64,000 nt of DNA from Strongylocentrotus droebachiensis (Eukaryota > Echinodermata > Echinoidea > Camarodonta > Strongylocentrotidae): NCBI GenBank assembly GCA_035222895.1, contig JAVYIG010004937.1:1-64000 (forward strand). The letters are read 5' to 3'. The notes beneath the pieces are model-generated. The model did not search any database and was not told the origin of the DNA. It saw nothing but the letters and a program-made list of their open reading frames with translations. The position numbers were made by a program, and so were the translations under genes. Positions 30,752 to 41,614 of the stretch are shown here, in pieces (the first letter of the stretch is position 1; every line of letters begins with the position of its first letter).

Positions 30752-31072
30752 CTCCACAGGTCACCCCAGCATCTTCGCTGTGATCACAATTATTGACTCC
30801 AAATTCACTCTTGATGCAGTCTTCGAGGCTGCTTTCTGATCCAGTACATCCAACTTCATCAAGATGAATCTTTCCAGAACCCGCACCATATGCAGCCATG
30901 CCTAGTGCACTAGACGCGTTGAAGAACCCAAGCATTCTGCATACGACATTGGCGTCGTTCAAATCCCATCCATCATCACATACTGTTCCCCAGGTACTGT
31001 TGTACCATACCTCGACTCGACCTGTAGCATTGTTCGATCCATTAACCAAGCGAACGTCAAGAAAATCTGCTC
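30752..31072 (-). CDS. SRCR domain exon, gene 2
   Basis: This 321-bp phase 1-1 exon (acceptor ACATTTAG, donor G|GTACAA) encodes a complete scavenger-receptor cysteine-rich domain. It runs DVRLVNGSNNATGRVEVWYN, then WGTVCDDGWDLNDANVVCRM, then IHLDEVGCTGSESSLEDC, ending HSEDAGVTC. Six cysteines fit the group A pattern, although group A domains usually span two exons and this one is a single exon. Length is about 100 residues, normal for the family. SRCR domains bind microbial and host ligands and are greatly expanded in echinoderms. It is the only SRCR in the window; the nearest upstream coding candidate is the signal-peptide exon at 40225-40369. Assignment to gene 2, and not to a separate gene, is inferred. 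Confidence 0.92.
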
Positions 31073-31434
31073 CTAAATGTGAGTAAAAACAGCATTATTA
31101 TGCTAGATCATACTACTATACTCTGTGAAAAACACGGATAGTTAACTATCGACGATATTACGAATAGCAATGTTTTAATTGATGACACTAAAAAGAAGAA
31201 CAATCTTTTGACCGTCAATTCAATCGAAATAGTTCTTCATGAAAAGGTATATTTACAGAAAAGCAACCTTCATATATCAATAAAACTCATAAAATACAGA
31301 ATAACAAACTATAACTAGACTTTAATTCGTCACTTTGACGAATTAGGTGATACGTATGCTTATGTGTAACATAATGAAGAACGCATTTTCACGATTTCAT
31401 CTTTCCATGAGTCAAGTTTCAACTGTATAGGGCA

Positions 31435-31610
31435 GAGAGAGACAGACCAAGAGAATAAGAGGGACGCAAGGCAAGAGAGAGAGAGAGAGACAGAGAGGGA
31501 GAAAGAGTAGAGAGAGAGAGAGATTGATGCAGAGACAGACCAAGAAAGGAGAGGGGCAGAACATGAGAGGAGAAGTAAAAGAGCAAGAGAGAGGAGAGAG
31601 AGAGATGCAA
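31435..31610. repeat. GA-rich microsatellite
   Basis: Imperfect (GA)n inside dispersed element 1. The long minus-strand frame through it is low complexity (SLSLSL) and is not a gene. Confidence 0.9.
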
Positions 31611-32049
31611 TTGAGAACAATGCCTTCCAGATGACCATGATTGAACGTGGTATAGCGTCCCCTTCAGGTATCCGATTGAGGATTGTAATATATGATAATT
31701 GACATGTCACCTATGATTGAATTGTTGACTATGATAACGTCATGATAATGTTAGATAGTCTACATAAATCTCGTGGAAACTTGTCTCAGCTACAACATAC
31801 TCAAAAATCAACAAAATCCAAGCAGAAATATAGGCGATATTGCTCAAAACACAGGAATGTAGAATCCAGATTTGACAAAAAGTCATCTCCCATAGGGATT
31901 AAACGCAAAAAGTAATGGATTAAGTGAAAATAGGGTAATAATAAAGAAAATAGGGTTGTTTATTACATTATTTGCGATTCTACGTGTTTTAATACTCAAA
32001 GGAGATGGCACAGTGAAAGGTCAAAAAATAAAGTGAAGACAAATATTGT

Positions 32050-32118
32050 TGGAGACACCCGGACTCGAACCATGGATCTCGAGGATGGAAGTCAAGTGCT
32101 TAACCGATATACCAAAAC
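32050..32118 (-). other. tRNA-like sequence within a dispersed repeat
   Basis: On the minus strand, TGGTATATCGGTTAAGCACT (A-box-like) is followed by TGACTTCCATCC and GGTTCGAGTCCGGGTGTC (B-box-like and T-arm). The 5' acceptor strand does not pair with GGTGTCTCC, so this is not a functional tRNA. It is a tRNA-derived part of a SINE or element. A relative is at 34540-34608. Confidence 0.6.
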
Positions 32119-33684
32119 ATTTCCCATAGCGATTACACGTAAACGGGAAATGGAATTCTCAAATCCTACTTTGCAAGTGAAATATGAGCATAATCCCGGC
32201 ATCTGATCGAAAAATGAAAGGCACACGTGTGATAGATTATTGTCTCAGCTACAACATATCCGAAGCTCAGCAAAAACTAAGCTAAGACAACAGAGATTTT
32301 GCTCGTGAAAGACAGGAGTGTAGAATCCAGTTTTGAGAAAAAGTCATGTCCCATAGAGAATACACGCAAAATGTGAAAAAATTGACATGCCTCCTTTAAT
32401 TGCAAAAATACGCCATGATGCCTTGATCAAAATGAAAAATTGTGGACAATATATTTGTATAAAATTGTTTCAGCTAAAACATATCAAAATTTGAAAGAAA
32501 ATCGATCAATATTTACAGAGATACAATCAATTTTCTAAAAATATGCTGACGTCATAATATGCAAATCAAAATTTTGAGTTTGGAGGCTATTATGATGACG
32601 TCATGAGTTAATTGAGGGTCAAATGAGACATTAAATCATATTTCCGACTCATAATCTATCTAAATATGAAAAAATATTGGGATTTCCTATCTATTCTGAA
32701 GAGTTACAAAGAATTTTGTATAGGCATGTTTTTGCTCATGTATTGTGGATAAAGATAACGCAGGTCCGCGCGCGCTGTCAACTTTGACGGACGCTCATTG
32801 CGTTATTAAAAGATGAACAAGTTATCAAAAGGCTTGGAAAAATGTGCCAAATATGATGATAGAGAAAATTCGGCGATTCTATGATGCAAAATGTTAGTAC
32901 ACGCAAAAAACGCGCGCGCATGCGCGTGAGCGTGATTTTTCGTCAAATGCTCCATATGGCCTGTAACGTATGCAAAAAAAATTTGGGATGATTTAGAGCA
33001 TTTTAAATTTTTGGGCGCGCGTAAACGCGCGGACGAACGCGCACGCGCGCATTTGCGCACGTTTATTGACCTGAAATTGACCGGACGGATATTGATCTTA
33101 ATCCTGATAATTATAAATAAGAAATTCCTTTCCGTTATGAAGATATGATCATAAGTTGATTTTCACAAAATGGCGCCTGGATGACGTCACGATAACTGTG
33201 ACTCTCTAAAAAGTCACGCAGTTCTATTAAAGTTAGACTAAGATCTATCATCATGGCAAATTTCATGATAATGGCTTTATTCAGTCTTGAGATATCCTGC
33301 GAATTCGAGGAAGAATAATAATAAATAACTAGACTTTAATTCGTCACTTTGACGATTTAGGTGATACATATGCTATTTTTTTATCATGAAAGTGTGCCGA
33401 TGGTGATCTAATGATAATGTTTATGAATGCGATAATGACAATATTGATGATGATGGTTTTGGGGTTTTAAATGATGATTTTGTTTTGTTTTAAATGATGA
33501 TGACCATGATTAAAAGTGGTAGGCTATAGCGCACCCTTCATGTATTCGATAGAGAATTATTATATGATTAAACTATTAATTTACTAAACAAGCTCAAATT
33601 TTTCGCCTGATTGCAGAGCCTACCAATCATTGAACTGATATTTCGACGCGCTACCTACGCAACAATGACGTCATTAGAGCTGAT

Positions 33685-34270
33685 TATTTATTTATTTATA
33701 TATTTCTAATCCTTTGACAGGGTAGCCCATTCACCAACAAGTAATGGTATTCCATGGGGCCCTGAATAAACATGAACATGTTTACATCGTTTATAACGTT
33801 CATACAGAACAGTTATAAAAAATAATACTCGTTTGCAAAATAAACATATATCATTAACCTAGTAAACAGTAATGTCAATAGGAAAATATTGATTAAGTCG
33901 CACTTATGTGAATAAGTCATGTTAATATTACAGAACATGCACGTAGTGTATGTTCGGCTGAGCCATTCACAAATTACAACTTTGTTTAAACAATCTCATA
34001 AATGAATTGACAGAGGAAGCTGTTCTCAACGAATTATCTAGCTTATTCCATTCAAATATGGAAGAAACAATTGGGCTACACTTATAACAATCAGTAAGCA
34101 TAATATTATGACTAATAAGGACCATATCTAAACTAAGTTTCAGCTTATCGACCGTGCCGTATTGCAAATAAGATAGATCTACCGTTTGAATAACGTTTTG
34201 ACGCACTGTGGATGTGGATGCTTCCATGTGCCCTCTGTCAAGTCTTGAGATAACATGCAAATACATTTTT
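33685..34270 (-). mobile_element. LINE 3' fragment (RT C-terminus plus tail)
   Basis: The frame 34266-33967 reads RLDRGHMEASTSTVRQNVIQ, then IVSSIFEWNKLDNSLRTASS, VNSFMRLFKQ. This matches the conserved end of non-LTR reverse transcriptases (WNxLxxxLRxAxSxxxFKxxLK). A short 3' UTR and an AAATAAATAAATAA-type tail end at about 33690. It is 5'-truncated and inactive, and inserted in dispersed element 2. Confidence 0.7.
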
Positions 34271-34539
34271 TAACACTTTTTTTATATTAAAACATGTACA
34301 CAGTGATATATTTAGTCCTGATTTAATATACAAATATGAGTAAGATATTAACATTTTACCCATCCATAACCCAACATCTATTAGATGTTAAATCTAGAAA
34401 TGAATTTTAGTATGCATGGCAGTGATGGGCCAAACGATAGAAATGTTAATTGTTTGTGATAGTATATGTTATGACAGTCGAAGAAGGTAATAAAACCATA
34501 TGTAAAACGGAACCAAAAAAAAATATATAACAAAATTGA

Positions 34540-34608
34540 CCCACTGGAAATCGAACCTTGGAGCTGGGTCGATTGAATGGGAGGCAAGTTTGCTAACCAA
34601 TGGACCAA
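34540..34608 (-). other. tRNA-like sequence, second copy
   Basis: On the minus strand, TGGTCCATTGGTTAGCAAAC (A-box) is followed by TTGCCTCCCATTC and GGTTCGATTTCCAGTGGG (B-box and T-arm). It resembles a Gly- or Glu-type tRNA with an intact anticodon-arm region, but the acceptor stem is not closed. It is flanked by the same CATTACACGTAAACG sequence as the copy at 32.1 kb. Confidence 0.6.
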
Positions 34609-35960
34609 AATATTTCTCTAAGACATTACACGTAAACGAAAAATCACAGTTTGTAGTTAAAATATCACCTTCTCAAATCACATTTTGTAGTTATCAATAT
34701 CAACCTGACATAGAAAATAAATTACGAAATCAATTGAGATATTGCTCGAACAAGACTGGAATGTAGAATCAGGATTTCAGAAAAAGTCACCTAGCTCCCA
34801 TACGCCTAATACGCAAACTAAGAAAATTCTGACGTGTCGCCTTTAATTGAAATTTTCATTATGATGACGTCATCAAAATGATAAATAATGTGCATTGATC
34901 TTGTAGATACTTTTCTTAGCGACACTGTATCAAAATTTGGGAGGAAATAGAGCACAAATAAGCTAGATAGTGCTCAAAGATCAATGTCATGTAGATTCAT
35001 GATGTGGACAAAATTCACCTTTTATAGGCATAACACGCAAATTAAGAAAATTCTGACATGTGGCCTTTAATAGAATTTTGTACTACGATGACGTTATTTA
35101 AATAAAGAGTAGTGTGTGTTGATCTGAAATTAACCGGACGGATATTGAGCTTAATCATGATAAATATGAATAAGAAATGACTTTCCGTTATGAAGATATG
35201 ATCATAAGTTGATTTTCACAAAATGGCGCCTAGATGACGTCATGAAAAATTTGAGTCGCTGAAAAGTCTCGTAGTTCTAAGTTAGACTAATATCTATCAT
35301 CATGGCAAGTTTCATGTTAATGGCTTTATTCAGTCTTGAGATATCCTGCAAAGAAATTCGAGGAAAAATAAATAATAATAAAGAAAAATATTGACGAAAT
35401 CAATAGTTGATACGTATACTTCGTATGTATCCCCTAATAACTAGACATTGAATTCGCAACCGAGGTGATTCAGGTGATATGCCGCTTTGAGACATAACAC
35501 ATATACAAACATAATGGAAGATTTGATCTTTTAAAAAAGCCCACCCTCCACTCATAGTATACTCATATGTACAAGCTCATCAGGAGATTTGCTACACTAC
35601 GCGGCCAATATTCTAATAACACAGAGCCAATGAGAAATTCGGATTTTGAAAATGAATCTCACCTTCCATTTATATTACATGCATATGAACAAATTCAGTC
35701 CCTCGTGACGCGCACTCGGACAAGGGTGTGCCCAAAAGGTTACCCATGACGTCAAGTTCATGAATACCAAATATAAATCATAAAGGACAGCCTATAAACT
35801 AGGAAATACCACACAAAATCAATAGGAGATAGCACGTACAAGTAAAAACCATAATGGCAGATTTTGCAGTCTTCACTTTAAATCGGAATTTTGTACACGA
35901 TCCCGTCTTCTGATCAAAAATTAAATCGTAATATCATTGTAGAATAAGGTCCTGATTAGT

Positions 35961-36068
35961 GGTTTCTCTGTGCACGAGCAGAGAGAAACTACTGCACGTG
36001 CAGTAGTTAAAACCGCTAATCGAGGGTTTCTCTGCTCGCGCAGAGAGAAACTACTGCACGTGCAGTAG
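35961..36068. repeat. 64-bp palindromic tandem repeat
   Basis: Units GGTTTCTCTGCTCGCGCAGAG...CTACTGCACGTGCAGTAG are repeated at 35961 and 36025. A third start lies at about 36509 beyond an inserted MITE. Each unit contains the perfect 18-bp palindrome CTACTGCACGTGCAGTAG (35989-36006, 36051-36068) and a second inverted repeat around CTCTGC. Confidence 0.85.
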
Positions 36069-36072
36069 TTAA

Positions 36073-36490
36073 AGGTAAAGATCAGTATTGGAAACGCCCC
36101 AATTTCAAAAACATGAAATGGAAGCTCTTATTACCAATCACGTGAAAGAATATGTTTTGACTAATACATGATGATAACAAATTTGCCGGGAAACCGCCTA
36201 CTAATTGATATATTTGGTAAATTAGTTTATCTATTGGACGGTGAGAGATAAACGCACGTGTCACACACGTGTGCGTATAGTCCCATATACATCTTTCTGC
36301 CATTGCTTGTAACTTTACGAAGACTGGACCAAATTTCTTATCATTTTGATGATTCCAGAACCTTGCAGTTCACACCAATACTTATATGCTAATTGATGAT
36401 CAACCTTTTTTGATCGATTTTACAACGTTTCTTTCACAATGCAATCGCATGACCATAACTTTTTCAAGATTCAAGATTTGGTCTTTATCT
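36073..36490 (-). mobile_element. TTAA-flanked MITE, copy 1
   Basis: Ends AGGTAAAGATCAG and CTTTATCT are inverted and flanked by TTAA on both sides (36069-36072, 36491-36494). The insertion interrupts the second unit of the 64-bp palindromic repeat; unit 1 has a single TTAA at the same place (36007-36010), so it is a natural empty site. It is inverted relative to the copy at 41615-41981, with which it is nearly collinear. Confidence 0.85.
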
Positions 36491-36539
36491 TTAAAACCCC
36501 TGATCACGGGTTTCTCTGCTCGTGCAGGCCCGGTCATAC

Positions 36540-36870
36540 TTGTTTACAACTAAACTATACGTGTTTACAACTGACTTTACTTGTTTACAACTATACAATT
36601 GTGTAAACACGTACAGTTTCCTATGTTTTGATTGGTCAAAACTATACGTCCATTCGATGGCTGTATATTCGTATAGTCTTATGGTTGTATAGTTGTATAG
36701 TCGTATAGTTATGGCACTTCGACCCGCACGCTGGGAACTATACATGCGTTCGATGGATGATAGTCGTATAGTTGTAAAGTTGTATAGTTTCCATTGTTCT
36801 GATTGGTTAAAACTATACATCCATCGAATGAATATAATAGTTGTATAGTTGCCATGAATATGGCACGTTC
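36540..36870. repeat. GTATAGTTGTATAG word cluster
   Basis: CTATAC and GTATAGT words recur about 20 times in both orientations, with two inverted blocks around CCATTCGATGG and CATCGAATGAA. This is degenerate palindromic repeat DNA. Frames on both strands are repeats, not genes. Confidence 0.7.
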
Positions 36871-37073
36871 CGCCCGCCATACTACCTGCGGAGGGCGAAC
36901 GTACAACCTCAAAACATCTACGTGGACCCCTCGCTACATCTACGCGGCTCGGATGAGACTGAGGTCGATACATATGGCATATGTCATGTAAAATGTATTG
37001 TCATCAACCATGCCATTCATGAGATAAAAGTGAACAAAATCCATAAACCAAAATCAATAGGAACTCTGCTAAT

Positions 37074-37681
37074 ACCCCGGTTGCACATAGACGCCGCTTT
37101 TACTGTGGCCAGAGCGTGGCCAATCGGGGCCAAAGGTGGTAGGATCTCCATGAGCGTTGTTTGGTCGAGGTGGGATCTCCTAGGTCGGGAAGCTGCATGC
37201 TCTCCCCACGCTTATTTTGGACGTGCACAAAATAAGCGTACTAGTCGGTTCGTGGCAAACAGTAAGCGGAAACGCCATTAAGAACGTAGTGGAAACGCCA
37301 TTTTCGTACAAGCACCGTGATAGTATCGTGGTTAGATGTCTGTTTCAAAATCTCGTAATAAAAAACGCAGCACAGTCGGCAACTATTTCGAGCCGATTTA
37401 GGCCGTATATCATCGAAGTTAGGAAAGAACTGAACAAACGCTTGAACACCCCCGATTTAATAAAGACATCGACACAAATCGTAGTAGAAGCGTACTAGAA
37501 GCGTGATATGATCAGCACCAGCGTAGCGACATCGTTCTACAGTCTTCTATAGGTCTGTATAACAAGTATTTATTATGGTTCTGTACGCCGTAGCGTCAAC
37601 GTAGTAGAAACGACCACTTTTTCAGATGGGGGTTCTGGGCATGGTCTTCGTAAGGTCGCAGCGATGTGTTACCGGGGGTTA
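37074..37681. mobile_element. 0.6-kb TIR element
   Basis: The left end TACCCCGGTTGCACATAGACGC is mirrored by the reverse complement of the right end, AACCCCCGGTAACACATCGCTG. It is more GC-rich than its surroundings and contains GTAGTGGAAACGCC/GTAGTAGAAACGACC words. No recognisable transposase. Confidence 0.6.
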
Positions 37682-38380
37682 AGCTACATGGCAGATCACC
37701 TTACGAATGACGTCATATGAAGGGAGCAATAAAGAGGTTTCCCCGTCTACGGACTTAGCGGGAGAGCGTTGTTTGGGTTGCAGGTTAATTCAGATGGGAG
37801 TAATGATCATGTTTTGTTCTTTTATAGCTCATTTCAGGACCATATACCTTTTATATGCGCTTTACAATTAATAATTTATAATCAATGAAAACACTTATAC
37901 AAAATTATATGAGATTTTAGCGCTAGATAATTGGTAATGCTTTGATGGATTTAGAAGAACCATAGGGGAAAAAAATCGCCACCTGTCCACCTAAAAAAAC
38001 ATAAAAAACCGATTGATTTGAGAACCGCACAAAGGAGCATAACTTTTATTGATGTAGTTCAGTTGTCTGCGTGGGGGAAAAAGACACTAAAAACATTTTC
38101 TTTTGTGATTACACCATACGAAAGTCATAAACTCCTGTACAAATATTTGTATCAGATATTCCTGCAACATTCGCTATCTTATTTAAAAAAAATCACAATA
38201 ATATCAGGATTGTGGCTTTTTGCAATCATTTCTACATGTTGATATGGCTCGCTAGAATACATTTCATTTCTATTCAAAAAGGCTGCAATTTAGTGATACA
38301 TGTAGGCTAAACCCTATGCGTTACAATTGAACTTCAGAGCAACTTTTCAGGAGGATGTGTAGTAGACACATTTCAACATG

Positions 38381-38698
38381 CAGGGGCGGATCCAGCCGGC
38401 GGCGAGGGAGGGGGCCCAAGAGGGGGCTCAATTCGTGAGAAAATATTTAGCCGCGACTTAGCCGGCCGGCCGAATAAGCAGGGGGGGGGGGGGGTAGTGA
38501 GCAATAACTTTTATGGAGCTCTATTACATATTAACCCCCCCCCCCCCCCCCCCCCCCCCGTTGAGCCAATAAAGTTTTAGTGGGGGGTTGGACCCGTCTA
38601 CTCTTTTATTTTAATAGGTAAAATTAATGTTACCATTTTTTTAAAACCTTTTTTTGGGGGCCAGGGGAGGGGTCCCGGCCCCCCTGTATCCGCCCCTG
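38381..38698. mobile_element. hAT-like non-autonomous element
   Basis: Terminal repeats CAGGGGCGGATCCAG and TGTATCCGCCCCTG enclose 318 bp with poly-G and poly-C tracts. The flanking octamers TCAACATG and CCAACGCG match at five of eight positions, an eroded 8-bp TSD. CAGGGGCGGAT-type ends are common in hAT MITEs. Confidence 0.7.
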
Positions 38699-38814
38699 CC
38701 AACGCGTACGTAAGGTGATGACATCAAGTCAATACAAACACCAACGGTCCGCTTCTCTTATATTACTTCTTCTAACTTAAGTGGAGCCTTTCCCTTCAAC
38801 TCATAGAACATCAC

Positions 38815-39130
38815 CAAAGTTTTGGAATGTATTAGACCTGCCTGTCTTACGAAGTTACATTGGTTCCGCATCAAGTTCAAGATACTGTTATCATGGTTAT
38901 TATCTAATGGATGCTTAATGGACTAGCTCCTTCTTATTTCAATGAATTTCTGACTGACCAACGAGAGATCTTCATCCATGTAAAAAGAATTTGTTTACTG
39001 ACCCTCCTAGTCTGAACAAAGCATATGGTGAAGCTTTATTTGCCCATGCTGCCCACGTTTTATGGAAATCATTAAGACAATTGACAGCTTTAAGTCTGCC
39101 CTTAAAGCACACTTTTTCCAAATTTTAAAC
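38815..39130 (+). mobile_element. LINE reverse-transcriptase C-terminal remnant
   Basis: In changing frames the plus strand reads KLHWFRIKFKIL, GLAPSYFNEFL, DPPSLNKAYGEALFAHAAHV, LWKSLRQLTALSLPLKHTFF. This is the conserved tail of non-LTR RTs (LHWLPIxxRI ... GxxAFxxxAPxLWNSLP ... FKxxLKTHFF). Several frameshifts and stops show it is dead. Confidence 0.72.
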
Positions 39131-39199
39131 AAATAATAGGAACTCGATCAGTAACCTATTTTATCTTTGGTTTGCTTTTCTTTTGCAAGAAAATATGTA

Positions 39200-39735
39200 C
39201 ACTGTTGGTCATAATGGTGGAATAATTATTTTTACCCCAATTTATTGAATGATTTTGACAATGATTTATTCCTAATAGATCTAGATAATAGTATACATCT
39301 TCAGATTTTATTGAATGACAATTGGGGAGTGTTTGTTTTGCGTGACTGCTAAAGCATGTGTGTGCTACTATGCTAATCAACTAGGGGACCTACGTCCTTA
39401 AGTCATAACTGACAGTAATGGGGATTAATGCCTCATAAAAGGGCACTTATATAGCACAACGACACGGTTTTGATCCTGGGGGCTCACAGTAATGAAGCCA
39501 TCACTTAGCCAATGAGTCATGACTGTACGCAGCGGGCGCTAGGGTACGTTGACGCCCCCACAAGAACAAAAAATATAAGAAAATGCAATAATTTTTCAAT
39601 AATTCATTGCATTTTCCCCCGACCCCCAACATAAACAAATCGTCTATGTGGGCATGCCTTGAACCATTATGCATGGCCCTACAGAGGAAGTTTTCCTGTT
39701 GGTGATTAGGGGAAAATGCAATGAAAATGTTATTA
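39200..39735. mobile_element. Truncated copy of the 22.1-kb fold-back element
   Basis: Starts with ACACTGTTGGTCATAATGGTGG after a TA and follows the left arm and nested inverted repeat of the element at 22136-23499 through GGCATGCCTTGA, then stops. The right arm is missing. Sequence identity is lower than between the arms of the intact element, so this is an older insertion. Confidence 0.75.
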
Positions 39736-39824
39736 AATCTGAATGTTCGGATACTCAATTTGAATTATAGAATGGATCCGAGGCGACATCTTTTTCTCAA
39801 ATTTTATCAAAACGTTAAACATAA

Positions 39825-40215
39825 AGATCATGATTACAAATATATATTATTTTGGACAATATTTAATCAAATTTGCGGTTATCCGTTTCTCGCGTTTTTT
39901 AGTTTCAACTTTATGATAACGGTTGAGGTTACCCTCGACTCATGCAATATGACCAAAGTTTTAGAACGCATGATGAAAGATATACCGTTAGAAACTGCTG
40001 GTTATGGAACTTTGAATGACGGAGGTTGCCAATTTGTGGCGTGAGCTTTAAACATAAAGAACATCACCACATATACATATCATTCTTTGTCAGAATTTCA
40101 TCAAATTTGACGTAATCTGTTTCTCTCTTTTTTTCTTCAAAATTCCAACTTGATAAAACGGTCGATTTTTCCTTCGACTCGAGGAATTGCACCAAAGTTT
40201 TGATGAAAAAAATTA
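39825..40215. repeat. Degenerate two-copy tandem repeat
   Basis: About 39826-39965 and 40048-40205 share AAACATAAAGAtCATga..., TTTATCAAATTTG and CTTCGACTC-GCAAT-ACCAAAGTTTT in the same order. The second copy ends next to the donor of the 40225-40369 exon. The plus-strand frame 39721-40044 overlaps this repeat and has no recognised domain. Confidence 0.6.
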
Positions 40216-40224
40216 TAAACCTAC

Positions 40225-40369
40225 TGTCACAAAATGATGGTAGTCGAACTCCGAACACGGGTGGAGATTGGTTGCATTCGTAATTCCCGTATGAAAGGCA
40301 GACATCGACAGCGCCTTCCATCCCGTGGATGATCACCATCAAGGAAGTTATAAGTATCTCTCGGATCAT
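40225..40369 (-). CDS. Candidate start exon with signal peptide (SRCR gene?)
   Basis: An excellent acceptor (TTTTTTGTCTTATTTACAG) is followed directly by ATG, and a donor A|GTAGGT leaves 48 codons plus one base (phase 1), the phase used by the domain exons. The peptide is MIREILITSLMVIIHGMEGA followed by VDVCLSYGNYECNQSPPVFG and VRLPSFCD. The first 20 residues look like a signal peptide with likely cleavage at EGA|VD. The remainder has three cysteines and no recognised domain. It is the nearest upstream coding candidate to the SRCR exon at 31072. No paralogue in the window confirms it, so it could also belong to an independent gene nested in gene 2. Confidence 0.6.
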
Positions 40370-41149
40370 CTGTAAATAAGACAAAAAATAACATTTAAAA
40401 TTGATAACACGATGACAATTCTGAAATTTATTAACAGTGTGATTTTCTTTTATATTACGCGTGGAACGATGGAAGAGAGACAAAAGATTTCATCATCATA
40501 TATGTAAAACGGTTGGAAAAATAAGTGATGATTTTAAGCTTAATTCATTACATCAATATATTGGAAGTAAATTGGTGGTAGCCAATAATGCTATTTACTA
40601 TCCTGCTACTGCTGCTGCTACTTATGGTGATGATGATGTTGACGTGATGATGATAGTAATAATATTTTGTCTTATTATCATTCTTATCATGACTTTTATG
40701 ATTATGCTTTATTATCATATCAATTTCACTACTAATTGTTTTCAGATTAACTTCCTACTATTACCAAGAAGTTTTTATGTTTTGTATTTTTATTATTTTG
40801 TAAATTCAAGACGTATCAGCCTTTAGATGTGAGCTTGAATTTTAATCAATAAACCCAGTCAATTCATTTTATGTCGATCAATTTCGCAAATGGGTGCACT
40901 ATCATTTATTGAATATGGCTTTACCATATATACTACTGCAGCAGTATTGTGTTAATATCCTTTAGCAGGACATTAATCTTCATCTGCCACTGCATGTGTA
41001 AAATGGGGACCATTAGGATGGTTGGGTTGGCTTGTATGCGCTTGTCAATACGACGCCCGGCCAGAATACTCTCCACGGAGCGAAGCGTGATCATAATCAT
41101 GTGCGGATTAGCAATTGAATCCAATGACTTGGTTTTTAATAATTACGAT

Positions 41150-41250
41150 GTAAAGCGCTCAAAAATGGAATAGTAAGCGCTGTACGAATGTGATTATTTT
41201 TATTATCATTATAATTATCATTGTTATTATCATTATTAATATTGTGATGA
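41150..41250 (+). repeat. Retroelement tail with ATT microsatellite
   Basis: GTAAGCGCTGTACGAATGTG runs into (TTATCATTAT)n on the plus strand, the same tail class as at 49.25 kb. Confidence 0.6.
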
Positions 41251-41614
41251 TGATCATGATGAAGATGCACAACCTATACAGAACTATATAACTGTCAAGC
41301 CTATGCAAAATCGATGAGATTGCATTACGTTATCCGATGTGAAAACTTTCAAAACCAAATTGGACTCATTATAAAAACCTTGTAGCCGAAGCACACTTCA
41401 ATATTTAGGCGTGTTTAGCGTTTGAACCTTACCCTATGTACGCGACAACCAGATGCTGGTGATTGTACGTCACGGGCAGATACATATACATATTATCATC
41501 TATCACCACCATCACAATGCGCATATTGCAAACTCGTGTACGTTCCCAGCAAAAACTTTAAACACCATATTGATGATAAAAGAAATACACATACTAACCT
41601 TGTTCACGCGTTAA

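Larger units (their letters stand above)
31313..33330. mobile_element. Dispersed element 1 of a head-to-tail pair
   Basis: It starts ACTAGACTTTAATTCGTCACTTTG and ends ...TTCAGTCTTGAGATATCCTGCGAATTCGAGG with AATAATAATAAAT; the same start then recurs at 33333. Inside are a GA microsatellite (31435-31610), a tRNA-like segment (about 32050-32115) and repeated words such as GTAGAATCCAG...AAAAAGTCA with TGATGACGTCAT. The pair 33067-33325 and 35120-35365 is nearly identical. No coding content was recognised. Confidence 0.55.
33333..35370. mobile_element. Dispersed element 2 of a head-to-tail pair
   Basis: Same start and end sequences as element 1, with a LINE fragment inserted at 33685-34270 and a tRNA-like segment at 34540-34608. 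The ATGACGTCAT words and AAAATTCTGACATGTGGCCT units recur at 34800-35090; a further fragment lies at 48360-48480. The start recurs once more in altered form at 35440. Confidence 0.5.

Noticed and set aside
31360..31710. Ser/Leu-rich hydrophobic frame on the minus strand as a membrane protein
   Set aside because: It is the complement of a GA microsatellite; low complexity and no splice context.
32050..32118. Functional tRNA gene
   Set aside because: A-box and B-box words are present, but the acceptor stem does not pair, and the segment is part of a repeated element.
36491..37281. Long open frames on both strands (160 and 146 codons)
   Set aside because: They run through the GTATAGT word cluster and the GC-richer TIR element, with no recognisable domain and conflicting strands.
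39721..40044. 107-codon plus-strand frame with several cysteines
   Set aside because: It overlaps a degenerate tandem repeat and the intron of the opposite-strand candidate exon. No splice support or known domain.
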